Assembly (NCBI GenBank): GCA_009926625.1
Contig: RFON01000010.1
Location: 1 to 64,000, forward strand
Direction of reading: 5' to 3'
Source of the DNA: Planctomycetota bacterium
GTDB lineage: Bacteria > Planctomycetota > Phycisphaerae > Phycisphaerales > SM1A02
Length of the DNA: 64,000 nt
The position numbers and the translations under genes are program-made. Positions 37,867 through 45,811 of this stretch are shown here, one piece after another. Below the pieces are notes generated by a model that was given only the letters and a program-made list of their open reading frames with translations, searched no databases and was not told the origin of the DNA. Position 1 is the first letter of the stretch. Each line of letters begins with the position of its first letter.

Positions 37867-40173
37867 TCAGTTCGTCCACGCCGTCAGGAGCGCTGAGAGG
37901 TCGGCGCCTGACACGATGCCGTCTTGGTTGATGTCTGCCGGAATGTTGAATGCTCCCCAAGCTGCCAGCAGCATCGAGAGGTCGGTGCTGTCGACTGTCC
38001 CGTTTCGATTGATGTCTGCCCAGTTGTAGGTTCCGCCGCGGGTCCAGGCAGCCGCAGGGACCACGGCCTTTGCCACGCCAGGACCTTGCCATGAGGTGAT
38101 GAGACCGGCGCCTCCGCCGTTCTCGAAGAACTCGACGCGGATTGCGTGCTTGCCAGCCGCGAGGGCAATCGCGCCCGATCGCTCCACCATGCCGTGCAGT
38201 CCGTCGTTGGACACGACCACCGTTTCGCCAATGAGCAGTCGAGAGCCATCGTCGGAGTTCGTGAACAGCGTCCAGACACCTGAGGTCGGGATGTTGATCC
38301 AGCCGCGGAAAACGGCTCCGACTTCATCCGCCCGTCCGCTTGCGCCGAAGTTCCCGCTCGTGCTTGGGATGTTGATGTCGTTCACGATTCCGCCCGCGTA
38401 CTGCGTCAGGGTAGAGAAATCCGGCAGCACCTGTGGTGCTGCGAGTTGGAAATAGCTCGCGATCACGCCAGGAGCAGAGTTGCCTGGATTTTCCGGGTAG
38501 CGCAAGGCACTGACATCGACGGTGATGTTTGCTGTGTTGCTCGCGCCGTTCGCTTCGACAATGGTGTAGGCGAATGTGACGGAGGTGGTGGTGCCTCCGG
38601 GAGCAGTGAAGCGCACGATGCTGCGGCCGTTCGGTCCGGCACCCTGCACCACGACGGCCGACGCGCCGCCTGTGGGCTGCGCAACCGAAATGGAAGTGAT
38701 CGGATCGCAGTTGAGCGCAAGGTCGTTGGCGAGCACATCGATGTCGATCACGGCACCGGTGAGGCAGGAGGCATAGTCTGGGAGCGCTGCAGGAGACTGG
38801 GTGGACGGGGAGAAGTCGCACGCGCCGCTGCCGAGATACGACGAAATCGAACCGATGCTCATCGGATGAAAGCGCATGTCGACATTCGACATGCCGCCCT
38901 CGCAGGTGTGGCAGTAACTCATGATCGTGCCCTCGTCATTGGTCGCCGCAGTGCAGTCCTGCGGGTTCGACCCGCACCCGTCGGCGGGCGGGCTGTAGCT
39001 GTGGGTGTGCGGCGCGCCGTAATTGTGCCCGAGTTCATGGGCTACGACCATGATGTCCCAGTTGTCCCAACTGTTGTCGATCAGCGGATAGGGGAACGAA
39101 CCCCCAAGATTCGCCGACACCGAATAGGCGTAGCTGCCGCAGCCGGAGTTCAGCCAGGCAACTCCACCACCAAGCCCGCGGCCCGAGAGGAATGTGGCGG
39201 AGTTTCGCTGCACCGCCGGGGGCAGTGTTTCCCAACGGTCGCGGAACTGGGTCAGTTGGGCACCAGTGCTTGTTGCATCCCACGGATCGCTTGCGGTCGA
39301 CCAGAGCCGAATCAGGCAAGGGCTCGGACGCAATCCGACATCGCGCGAATACACATCGGTCAGTGCGGAGAACATGGTCGCGACATAGGCAGCCGCCGCC
39401 CCTTGGTTGCCGCCGAACAGCAGCAGGAATTCATGGTCGGTCTCGACCGCGATCCTCGACTGTCGGCAAGGATCCGTCCCCGCAATGCCGCCTTCGTTGC
39501 CGTTCCCCGCGCCGGCATTGAGGTTGCCCTTCTCGCGACGCTCGTGCGGCGGCAGCAACGCCTCGCAGTGCCAGTCACGAGTCTGCAGAGTTCCCATGGG
39601 GAGGGCAGCGTGATGGAACGCGACGAGCGGACCGTCGTGATCCGCGGGGCCGCTCGAAATGATCCAACGACCATCCGCGGTCATCACATAGCCAATCAGG
39701 AAACTGTCGTGGCGTGCAAGCAGCACCCGAGAGGCAGGCTGCCCGACGAGCGAACCGACGAAGCAGGTCAGTTCAGGCAGCGCGAGCGGAGTTTCGACAG
39801 TCCGCCCCTCCGCATCAAGGGTTGCCGAAACCACCGTTGTTCCCTCAAGTGGGGTGCGGCGGTGGAGGAGAGCGTCGACGGTCTGGCCAGGTGCAATCGG
39901 AAGCCCCGTCAGCAGGACATCGTCTGCTTGAGCCAGTGACTGCCATCCATTCTCGTCCACCTCAAGCGCAGCAACGATTCCCTGCAGCGCAGCTGGAACG
40001 CCCCCGCGTGCCACTTGCGCTTGTGCAGACATCTCCCGAATGGGCGAGTCGAGCCGAACCACGGTTCGGATTTCGGGGCGCGGGAGCGCGTCCGGTAGCT
40101 GAGCCACACTGTGCGTGGACAGGGAGGCGACAGTCAACAGTCCAGCGGAGATGATTGTGCGCGGGGGGAGCAT
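37867..40173 (-). CDS. Secreted metzincin protease with PA14 and dockerin-like domains
   Basis: A 768-residue exported protein. After a signal peptide (TIISAGLLTVASLSTHSVAQ) comes a propeptide-like region, then a reprolysin-type metallopeptidase domain with the zinc motif HELGHNYGAPH and the Met-turn IMSYCH. A cadherin/Big-like segment (IDIDVLANDLALNC onward) is followed by a PA14-type sugar-binding domain (VIASYFQLAAPQVLPDF to WQGPG). The end has two calcium-binding dockerin-like repeats, DINRNGTVDSTDLSMLLAAW and DINQDGIVSGADLSALLTAW. ATG 40173 is chosen from the signal peptide; the frame extends to 40362. It likely degrades extracellular or surface protein. Confidence 0.85.
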   Translation of the reverse strand: MLPPRTIISAGLLTVASLSTHSVAQLPDALPRPEIRTVVRLDSPIREMSAQAQVARGGVPAALQGIVAALEVDENGWQSLAQADDVLLTGLPIAPGQTVDALLHRRTPLEGTTVVSATLDAEGRTVETPLALPELTCFVGSLVGQPASRVLLARHDSFLIGYVMTADGRWIISSGPADHDGPLVAFHHAALPMGTLQTRDWHCEALLPPHERREKGNLNAGAGNGNEGGIAGTDPCRQSRIAVETDHEFLLLFGGNQGAAAAYVATMFSALTDVYSRDVGLRPSPCLIRLWSTASDPWDATSTGAQLTQFRDRWETLPPAVQRNSATFLSGRGLGGGVAWLNSGCGSYAYSVSANLGGSFPYPLIDNSWDNWDIMVVAHELGHNYGAPHTHSYSPPADGCGSNPQDCTAATNDEGTIMSYCHTCEGGMSNVDMRFHPMSIGSISSYLGSGACDFSPSTQSPAALPDYASCLTGAVIDIDVLANDLALNCDPITSISVAQPTGGASAVVVQGAGPNGRSIVRFTAPGGTTTSVTFAYTIVEANGASNTANITVDVSALRYPENPGNSAPGVIASYFQLAAPQVLPDFSTLTQYAGGIVNDINIPSTSGNFGASGRADEVGAVFRGWINIPTSGVWTLFTNSDDGSRLLIGETVVVSNDGLHGMVERSGAIALAAGKHAIRVEFFENGGGAGLITSWQGPGVAKAVVPAAAWTRGGTYNWADINRNGTVDSTDLSMLLAAWGAFNIPADINQDGIVSGADLSALLTAWTN

Positions 40174-40304
40174 CCCCCGAGTAGATCGCAGGAATGCACC
40201 CGAGTCAAAGCGAACACTCGAAGATCCCACGGAAAGCGGCATGTTTTTGTCGGCTGCGACAGGGTGCGAGGGTGTGCCGCGGGGATTGCCGTTGAAGGAG
40301 TTGA

Positions 40305-40844
40305 TCAAACGCGCAGCGGAGCGAGCCGATGCTGCTTTCGCAGTTCTTGGACTGAAGCCCATGCGAGGCGTTCACGCGCAGTGAACCGCGCAAGTTGTGT
40401 GGCAGTCACCTGCAGGGAAGCGGCCGCATGCCGTGCATCACCCGAGCAACGATGCCATGCATCGAGAGCCTCTGCGAGCAGCAGCGGAAAATCGTCGTGG
40501 TCCGCCGCGCATCGAATGCGCCCGCCAACGCAGCGCGACTGCCACAGTTCGCTTGCGGGCACAGGCGTGTCTCGCGGCGGCTGCTGCGGCGATTCGGATC
40601 GAACATGAACCGCAAGTGCAATGCGCAGCCGGTGCAGCGCGACCTGACGGTTCTCGGCAAGACTCCGCCGTTCGCTCGCCTGAGCACGCACGCCGCTTGG
40701 CAGGTGAGTCAAGAAGCATGCAGTCTCCACCTTGTTTCGGTGCTGACCGCCTGGACCGCCAACCTTTCCAGTGCGGGTCTCGCACTGATCAAGCAGCTGC
40801 GCCTTCGGCAGCCCCGCGGGATGGTCAATGCTTCGAGGAGTCAT
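40305..40844 (-). CDS. Release-factor-like protein (GGQ domain)
   Basis: A 179-residue protein with the catalytic GGQ segment of class I release factors, GGPGGQHRNKVETACFLTH, but without the codon-recognition domains. The C-terminal 80 residues contain a helical, basic tail. ArfB/ICT1-type proteins with this layout rescue stalled ribosomes by hydrolysing peptidyl-tRNA; the usual GGQ-x-x-N/K-V core is intact. It lies six bases after tsaD and is likely cotranscribed with it. The 131 bases to the next gene (protease) hold no other feature. Confidence 0.75.
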   Translation of the reverse strand: MTPRSIDHPAGLPKAQLLDQCETRTGKVGGPGGQHRNKVETACFLTHLPSGVRAQASERRSLAENRQVALHRLRIALAVHVRSESPQQPPRDTPVPASELWQSRCVGGRIRCAADHDDFPLLLAEALDAWHRCSGDARHAAASLQVTATQLARFTARERLAWASVQELRKQHRLAPLRV

Positions 40845-40850
40845 GATGCA

Positions 40851-41876
40851 TCACTCCGCTCGTCGACGCTCACCGCGGCGGCCGCGCGCGAGCGACGAGA
40901 GCGGTTCGGCGACGACATCCCAACCGTCTCGATCGCCCCGCTGAAGTCGCAGAGCACCCGTGGCGGCAATCATCGCAGCATTGTCCGTGCAGTACCGCAT
41001 GTCACAGAGCCGCAAGTCGATGCCGCGGGCCTCGCAACCGTGGATGAGTTCGCGGCGCAGGAGCGCATTCGCCGCAACTCCACCGCCCACAAGCAGTGTT
41101 CGTGCGGCACTCTCTTCGCTGGCCCTCCAGGTGCGATCAAGGAGTTGGTCCACGACGGCAAGGCGAAACGACGCAGCCAACGCACCGATCTCCGTGGGCG
41201 CTCGTTGGTGTGCAAGTGCAAGTGCGGTCTTGAGACCGCTGAACGAGAAATCATGTCCCTTCAGTCTGGTCCTCGGCAGCGGAATGCGTTCTGGGTCGCC
41301 AAGCTCAGCGGCAGCATCGAGGCGAGCGCCACCTGGGTAACCGAGCCCGAGGATCGTGGCTGCCTTGTCGAAGGCCTCGCCCGCCGCGTCGTCGATGGTC
41401 GCACCAAGCAGCGTCGGTTCGAGCGGACTGCCAAGCGCGAAGAGGCTCGTGTGACCACCTGAAACGACGAGCCCCAGCGCCGGCCAGACTGCAGGGGGGC
41501 GATCGAGCAAGCATGCCACCAAGTGTGCGCCGACATGATCGACGCCGACAAATGGTCGATCGCTGGCCCAGGCGATTGCCTTTGCGGCACTGGTCCCAAC
41601 AAGCAGCGACCCGATCAGTCCGGGGCGCGTTCCACTTGCGACTCCCCCGATGCAGCCGAGCGTGGTGTTCGCCTCGGCGAGTGCGGCGCGTACCACCGGC
41701 ACGATGCACTCCAGATGCGCGCGACTGGCAATCTCAGGCACGACGCCGCGGTACTCCTCGTGCAAGGTGTCCTGACTGGCGGTGACGCACGAGAGGACAT
41801 GCAGCGACTCTCCGGCGATCTCGACGATCGCCGCAGAGGTTTCGTCGCAACTGCTCTCGATGCCAAGCACCTTCAT
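40851..41876 (-). CDS. tsaD: tRNA threonylcarbamoyladenosine synthase subunit TsaD
   Basis: Transfers the threonylcarbamoyl group to A37 of tRNAs that read ANN codons. The 341-residue ASKHA-fold protein begins MKVLGIESSCDETSAAIVE. The metal ligands are in VDHVGAHLVA (HxxxH) and a later Asp in CTDNAAMIAATG; the phosphate loop is VVSGGHTSLF, and LLVGGGVAANALLR is the second nucleotide motif. ATG 41876 is the family start; the frame is open to 42008 over the divergent hflX region. Partners tsaB, tsaC and tsaE are not in the window. Confidence 0.94.
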   Translation of the reverse strand: MKVLGIESSCDETSAAIVEIAGESLHVLSCVTASQDTLHEEYRGVVPEIASRAHLECIVPVVRAALAEANTTLGCIGGVASGTRPGLIGSLLVGTSAAKAIAWASDRPFVGVDHVGAHLVACLLDRPPAVWPALGLVVSGGHTSLFALGSPLEPTLLGATIDDAAGEAFDKAATILGLGYPGGARLDAAAELGDPERIPLPRTRLKGHDFSFSGLKTALALAHQRAPTEIGALAASFRLAVVDQLLDRTWRASEESAARTLLVGGGVAANALLRRELIHGCEARGIDLRLCDMRYCTDNAAMIAATGALRLQRGDRDGWDVVAEPLSSLARGRRGERRRAE

Positions 41877-41919
41877 CGCTTCGGGGGGAGCGTAGTCCTC
41901 GCTGCCTAGACTGCGGGCA

Positions 41920-42001
41920 ATGGAAACAGGCCTTCGCGGCGGATCGATCCAATCCGAGCGGGCAGTTCTCGCGGCGGTCGTGCTCGGCGGATCCGAAGTC
42001 C
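41920..42001 (+). other. Probable 5' end of hflX in a different frame (apparent frameshift)
   Basis: ATG 41920 opens a frame that reads METGLRGGSIQSERAVLAAV, which looks like the usual start of HflX (ERAVLxAVxL). The frame then drifts into unrelated sequence. In the next frame (+1), EDPLAELRALAQTAAVETVG follows without any ATG or GTG, and continues into the body of hflX. Joining the two near 41985-42001 would restore a full HflX N-terminal domain. Either a base is inserted or lost here, by mutation or sequencing error, or a +1 frameshift is used. Confidence 0.55.
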
Positions 42002-42046
42002 GAAGCACGCATCGGTGCGGAGGATCCGCTCGCCGAACTGCGCGCC

Positions 42047-43339
42047 TTGGCGCAGACTGCTGCGGTCGAAACCGTCGGGCAATTGATCCAGAACCGCAGC
42101 GACATGGATCCGCGGACCTGCCTTGGCAAGGGCAAGATCGCCGAACTGAAGGCGATGGTTGATGAACTGCGAGCGGGTGTCGTCATCTTCGATCACGAAC
42201 TGAGCCCGAGCCAGCTTCGAAACATCGAGGAAGCGGTCTGCCAGAAGGTGATTGACCGCAGCGAACTGATCCTCGACATCTTTGCCAATCGGGCAACCTC
42301 CCGCGCCGCGCAGCTGCAGGTCGAGATCGCACAGCTCGAGTACACCGCTCCACGGCTGCGGGCGATGTGGTCGCACCTTGGGCAAGTCACGGGAGGATCG
42401 CCCGTCGGTGTTGGAACGCGCGGTCCAGGTGAGCAGCAGTTGGAGATCGACCGTCGGCTTGTGTCACGGCGAATCGTCGCGCTGAAGAGGGAACTCGCGG
42501 AAGTGCAGGCGCGCAAGACACGCGAAGTGCAAGCGCGCCGAGCCGAGCACTTCACGGTTGGGTTGGTGGGCTACACGAACGCAGGCAAGAGCACACTGTT
42601 CAACGCCCTGACGGCAGGAGGCGCGTTCGCGAACGACCAACTGTTCGCCACGCTCCAAACACGCACTGAATCGTGGAATCTCGGTGGAGGAAACACGGCG
42701 CTCCTGTCAGACACCGTTGGATTCATCCAACGCCTGCCGCATCACCTCGTCGCAAGCTTCCGCGCAACGCTTGAAGAGACCGTTCATGCGCACTTGTTGC
42801 TCCTTGTGGTTGATGTGGCTGATCCGCGTGCGCCGAACCAGTTGGACACCGTGCGGACGGTGCTTGCCGAGATCGGGGCAACCCATCAGCCGAGAATCGT
42901 TGTCTTGAACCAGGTGGACCGTCTCGCGAAAGGGGCGACGGACATTGCACTGCCCGCGTGGACGGAGGACGAGCCGACTGCCGTTCACGTTTCGGCACGG
43001 ACGGGACTTGGGCTTGATGGACTGACGACTCGCGTTCGTGAAACGCTGCTGGGACAAGTGCACGAGGTCACCATCCGCCTTCCGCTCCGCGAGGGCAAGG
43101 CCGTTGACTTCCTTGAATCGCGCACCAAGGTTGTCTCGCGTGACTGGGATGAAACGCAGTCCATCCTCCGAGCATTCGTGGCGCGGCGACACATCGAGCA
43201 TCTCCTTGCCGGGGGAGTGCGCTTCACCGTGGATGGCGAAGCGCCACACACGGCGCTCGCACGATTGTGGCCGCCGGCGAACGATGCTGCGCGCGAACGC
43301 ATCCCGCCGCACGAGCGACTGTTCGGCGCCGGCGATTGA
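42047..43339 (+). CDS. hflX: GTPase HflX, lacking an in-frame normal start
   Basis: A ribosome-associated GTPase that splits stalled ribosomes. In this frame 430 residues are read from TTG 42047: N-terminal domain (LGKGKIAELKAMVDEL), the glycine-rich GVGTRGPGEQQLEIDRR, and the GTPase domain with G1 GYTNAGKSTLFNALT, G3 LLSDTVGFIQRLP and G4 LNQVDRLA. The C-terminal domain ends with FTVDGEAPHTALARLW. The N-terminal domain is incomplete in this frame; about 40 residues appear to lie in another frame from 41920. The GTPase core is intact. Confidence 0.85.
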   Translation: MAQTAAVETVGQLIQNRSDMDPRTCLGKGKIAELKAMVDELRAGVVIFDHELSPSQLRNIEEAVCQKVIDRSELILDIFANRATSRAAQLQVEIAQLEYTAPRLRAMWSHLGQVTGGSPVGVGTRGPGEQQLEIDRRLVSRRIVALKRELAEVQARKTREVQARRAEHFTVGLVGYTNAGKSTLFNALTAGGAFANDQLFATLQTRTESWNLGGGNTALLSDTVGFIQRLPHHLVASFRATLEETVHAHLLLLVVDVADPRAPNQLDTVRTVLAEIGATHQPRIVVLNQVDRLAKGATDIALPAWTEDEPTAVHVSARTGLGLDGLTTRVRETLLGQVHEVTIRLPLREGKAVDFLESRTKVVSRDWDETQSILRAFVARRHIEHLLAGGVRFTVDGEAPHTALARLWPPANDAARERIPPHERLFGAGD

Positions 43340-43346
43340 TCGGCCG

Positions 43347-44270
43347 TCACGCGATATCGCAGCAGCGGTCGAACAGGCTTCGGCAAACGGCTCGCATGCC
43401 GTTTGCACTGCAGTCACGCAGCCACGCGATCGACGGAGCGCGAGGGGTGTCGATCGACTGCCACGCTGCGATTCGGCTCGTGAGATCGCGGCTCGGCTTC
43501 CAGAACCCATCGGGCGCTCGTCCGAGTGCCATCCGCTCACCGCGGCGCGGAAGGCGGTCCCATCGCTCGATGGGCGTTCCAAGCAGCGCCTGTGAAAAGA
43601 GCCATTGCAGCCGTTGTTCGCCCATGAGGACGATGATGTTCTCGCCGCCCGCAAGGAACTGCGCGCGGGCTTTGCGCATCAGCCGGTCCATTCGTCGGAT
43701 GATGGCCGTTCGGTCGTCGGCGATGCCGACATGCAGGACGACGGTTGGTCCGTCATGCGCGCAGCGCACTCGGCAGCGACCTCGCGTTGCGCCGTCCTTT
43801 CCAGGGAAAGTGTGCTCATCGCCGATGCTTGCGCGTTGGAGGAAGTCAGCGAAGTTTGCTGCCATGGCCCGAAACGCTGAAGCCGAAAGTCCGCTGCGCC
43901 ACGCCACCTCGACTTCCAGTCGCCTCTCGATTCGCGTCAAAGCCTTGATCGCACTTGGCATTCGCGTCGGACGCCGTGCGGGCACCTGTTCATCCTCGAT
44001 GGTCTTGACATGAAAGTGGAGCAGCACCTCATCTTTCCGCGCGACGAGATCGCACGCGCGCCCCGCCGGAGTGGGCACCTCGCTGCCCACATCAAAGCCG
44101 GCGCGGATCAGTGTGCGCGCGAGTCGGGCCTCGGCAGCAAGGGATGCCTGCAGGCGCGGGTTGCCAGCCGCCCGCTCGATGCGACGCGCCATCGGTCGCA
44201 GCGCACGCGCTTGTCGCGAAGCGAGCCACCGAATGGCCGCGGCCGCGTGATTGGAGGTGGGGGAGTGCAT
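43347..44270 (-). CDS. Unknown protein with a PD-(D/E)XK nuclease-like segment
   Basis: A 307-residue protein that I cannot assign. Residues 40-95 read EARLARTLIRAGFDVGSEVP, then CDLVARKDEVLLHFHVKTIE. The spacing of an early Glu, the Asp in a hydrophobic strand, and H-x-K in the next strand is that of the PD-(D/E)XK nuclease fold. The rest has VVLHVGIADDRTAIIRRMDR and a Cys-rich end (WLRDCSANGMRAVCRSLFDRC). It converges on hflX seven bases away and is isolated on its upstream side. A DNA or RNA end-processing role is a guess from the fold pattern. Confidence 0.55.
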   Translation of the reverse strand: MHSPTSNHAAAAIRWLASRQARALRPMARRIERAAGNPRLQASLAAEARLARTLIRAGFDVGSEVPTPAGRACDLVARKDEVLLHFHVKTIEDEQVPARRPTRMPSAIKALTRIERRLEVEVAWRSGLSASAFRAMAANFADFLQRASIGDEHTFPGKDGATRGRCRVRCAHDGPTVVLHVGIADDRTAIIRRMDRLMRKARAQFLAGGENIIVLMGEQRLQWLFSQALLGTPIERWDRLPRRGERMALGRAPDGFWKPSRDLTSRIAAWQSIDTPRAPSIAWLRDCSANGMRAVCRSLFDRCCDIA

Positions 44271-44307
44271 GGTTATCGAGCCAGCGGCATGTCACATGGA
44301 AGGGAGG

Positions 44308-44352
44308 GATGTTCCCAAAAACATCTGAGTTGCCGAAAGTGACGATTCGGCA
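44308..44352 (+). other. Two adjacent small hairpins upstream of the GspE-N-like gene
   Basis: GATGTT (44308-44313) pairs with AACATC (44320-44325), and TGCCGAA (44331-44337) pairs with TTCGGCA (44346-44352). They lie in the 5' leader of the following gene. No riboswitch class is recognised. Confidence 0.3.
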
Positions 44353-44420
44353 CCGCCGATGCCTCTCCCGTGCGAAGTTCCACTGCAACAACCACTCGAC
44401 AGCCCGCAACCCGCCCCCAG

Positions 44421-44915
44421 ATGCGTGTGCCGCGCATCGGGGAACTGCTCGTGGCGCAGGGCATACTGCGTCAGAGCGAAGTCGATGCCGTCTTGGAGCG
44501 GCAGCAAACGCAGGACCGCCCGTTCGGCGTGCTCTGCGAAGAGATGTTCGGGATCGACCCATCCATCATCGAGGGTGCATGGATCGACCAGTACCGCGCG
44601 CTCGCCCACACCTTCGATGCGGACTTTGCAAGGGTCGACAAGAGTGCCGCCGCGTTGGTCACGCCGCGCCAAGCGTGGCAGTTTCGCCTCTTCCCGCTGC
44701 GATTCGAGCACGGTGCGCTCGTGGCGGCGACGACGCCCGCCCATCTGGCACGCGCGTGCAGGTTTGCCAGCAGCGTGCTCGGGCTGCCTGCCATCTTCGT
44801 TGTCGTGGACTCCCATGAACTCGGCAGCGCTCTCGAAACGCACTACCCGATCGACGGGCTTGATGTGCGTACGGTGCAGTCGCTGCACGGGGTGAATGGC
44901 AACACCCGGACTTGA
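44421..44915 (+). CDS. GspE/MshE N-terminal-domain-like protein
   Basis: A protein of about 164 residues that begins MRVPRIGELLVAQGILRQSE, followed by VDAVLERQQTQDRPFGVLCE. This is the helical repeat found at the N-terminus of type II secretion or type IV pilus ATPases (GspE, MshE), where related domains bind cyclic di-GMP; no ATPase domain follows. A GTG at 44370 would add 17 residues. The last six codons overlap the 3' end of the convergent tRNA-Phe gene, so the tail GVNGNTRT is tRNA-encoded. It may act as a stand-alone nucleotide-binding adaptor. Confidence 0.55.
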   Translation: MRVPRIGELLVAQGILRQSEVDAVLERQQTQDRPFGVLCEEMFGIDPSIIEGAWIDQYRALAHTFDADFARVDKSAAALVTPRQAWQFRLFPLRFEHGALVAATTPAHLARACRFASSVLGLPAIFVVVDSHELGSALETHYPIDGLDVRTVQSLHGVNGNTRT

Positions 44916-44970
44916 ACCGGGGACACTCGCATTTTCAATGCGATGCTCTACCAACTGAGCTATGTTGCCT
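44898..44970 (-). tRNA. tRNA-Phe (anticodon GAA)
   Basis: On the minus strand GGCAACA (from 44970) pairs with TGTTGCC, with A as discriminator at 44898. The anticodon stem TCGCA/TGCGA encloses TTGAAAA, which gives anticodon GAA. The D-loop AGTTGGTAGA and T-arm CCCGG-TTCAAGT-CCGGG are regular. No CCA is encoded. Coding frames overlap the gene from both sides. Confidence 0.95.
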
Positions 44971-45718
44971 GCGGCACTCGCATGCTGGCGGGTGCGTCGG
45001 ACGCGAGGGTACGCGGAGGCGGAACGCTGTCAAGAATCGATGCCACCTCCGCCGAGTCCACGACATGTGCATGGACCAAGGGCGAAGCGTGCGCGTTGCG
45101 TCCATCGCGACGACCAGCAGAGCTCGACTTTGAAAGCGTGGACATCGGGACGCCCAGCGGCATTCGTTCGACACGAGCGAGGATGTGGGCGAGCAACCAG
45201 CGTGCGAGCGTTTGGCCGCCGCGGTAATCCTGAAGAGCGGTTTCGTTGGAGGGCTGGGCGCGCCTCGCGGCATCAACGCGCTGCGCTTCGGCGAGCGTGG
45301 TGGCGCGGAGTTCACGGAGGAATCGTTCCACCAGGAGGCGCGACTGTTGTGGAGTGAGGCGAAGTTCCGCTCCCTCGCACAGACTTCGGATGTGGCGCGT
45401 GACCAATTCACTCCACGCAATCTGATCGCCGCGGATGCATGCGCAGGCGAGCGCCAGGTCGGCAATCCACAGTTCTGCTCGCGCGCTCCAAACGCCCTCC
45501 GCCGACACCTGCTCGAGGATCGCATCGAGCGCGACATCCCAGAGTGGACGCTCCGCGCCGACGACGAAGTAAGCGCGTCGGACAGATGCGATGCGATTTG
45601 CGAGGTCGCGCGAGACAAACTGCGCTTGCAAGCGCTTGGATCTGAGCGCGCCCTGTCCAGCCCCCGTTCTTCCGTTGTTGACCGCAGTGAACCGACCAGC
45701 GTCAATGTGGTTTGGCAT
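44960..45718 (-). CDS. Sigma-70-region-2-like protein without a recognisable region 4
   Basis: A 252-residue protein. The middle reads IRGDQIAWSELVTRHIRSLC, then ELRATTLAEAQ and LQDYRGGQTLARWLLAHILA, which resembles ECF sigma-factor region 2 (GDxxAFxxLVxRH ... L-x-x-Y-x-G-x-x-x-L-x-x-WL). The C-terminal 60 residues are low in hydrophobics and show no helix-turn-helix like region 4. It may be a degenerate sigma or a regulator. ATG 45718 is chosen; 45745 is possible. The TAG stop lies within the tRNA-Phe gene, whose first 11 bases are shared with the end of this frame. Confidence 0.55.
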   Translation of the reverse strand: MPNHIDAGRFTAVNNGRTGAGQGALRSKRLQAQFVSRDLANRIASVRRAYFVVGAERPLWDVALDAILEQVSAEGVWSARAELWIADLALACACIRGDQIAWSELVTRHIRSLCEGAELRLTPQQSRLLVERFLRELRATTLAEAQRVDAARRAQPSNETALQDYRGGQTLARWLLAHILARVERMPLGVPMSTLSKSSSAGRRDGRNAHASPLVHAHVVDSAEVASILDSVPPPRTLASDAPASMRVPQAT

Positions 45719-45811
45719 CTTGCTCCTGTGCTGCACGCGACCCAATCAATATCCCCAGTGAAGGCGGCAGTCTACGAGTCCCGCGACATGCGTCAACGCG
45801 CGGCTGGTGTC

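Noticed and set aside
38446-39939. 497-codon plus-strand open frame
   Set aside because: Antisense to the metzincin gene; it spans several of its domains and shows none of its own.
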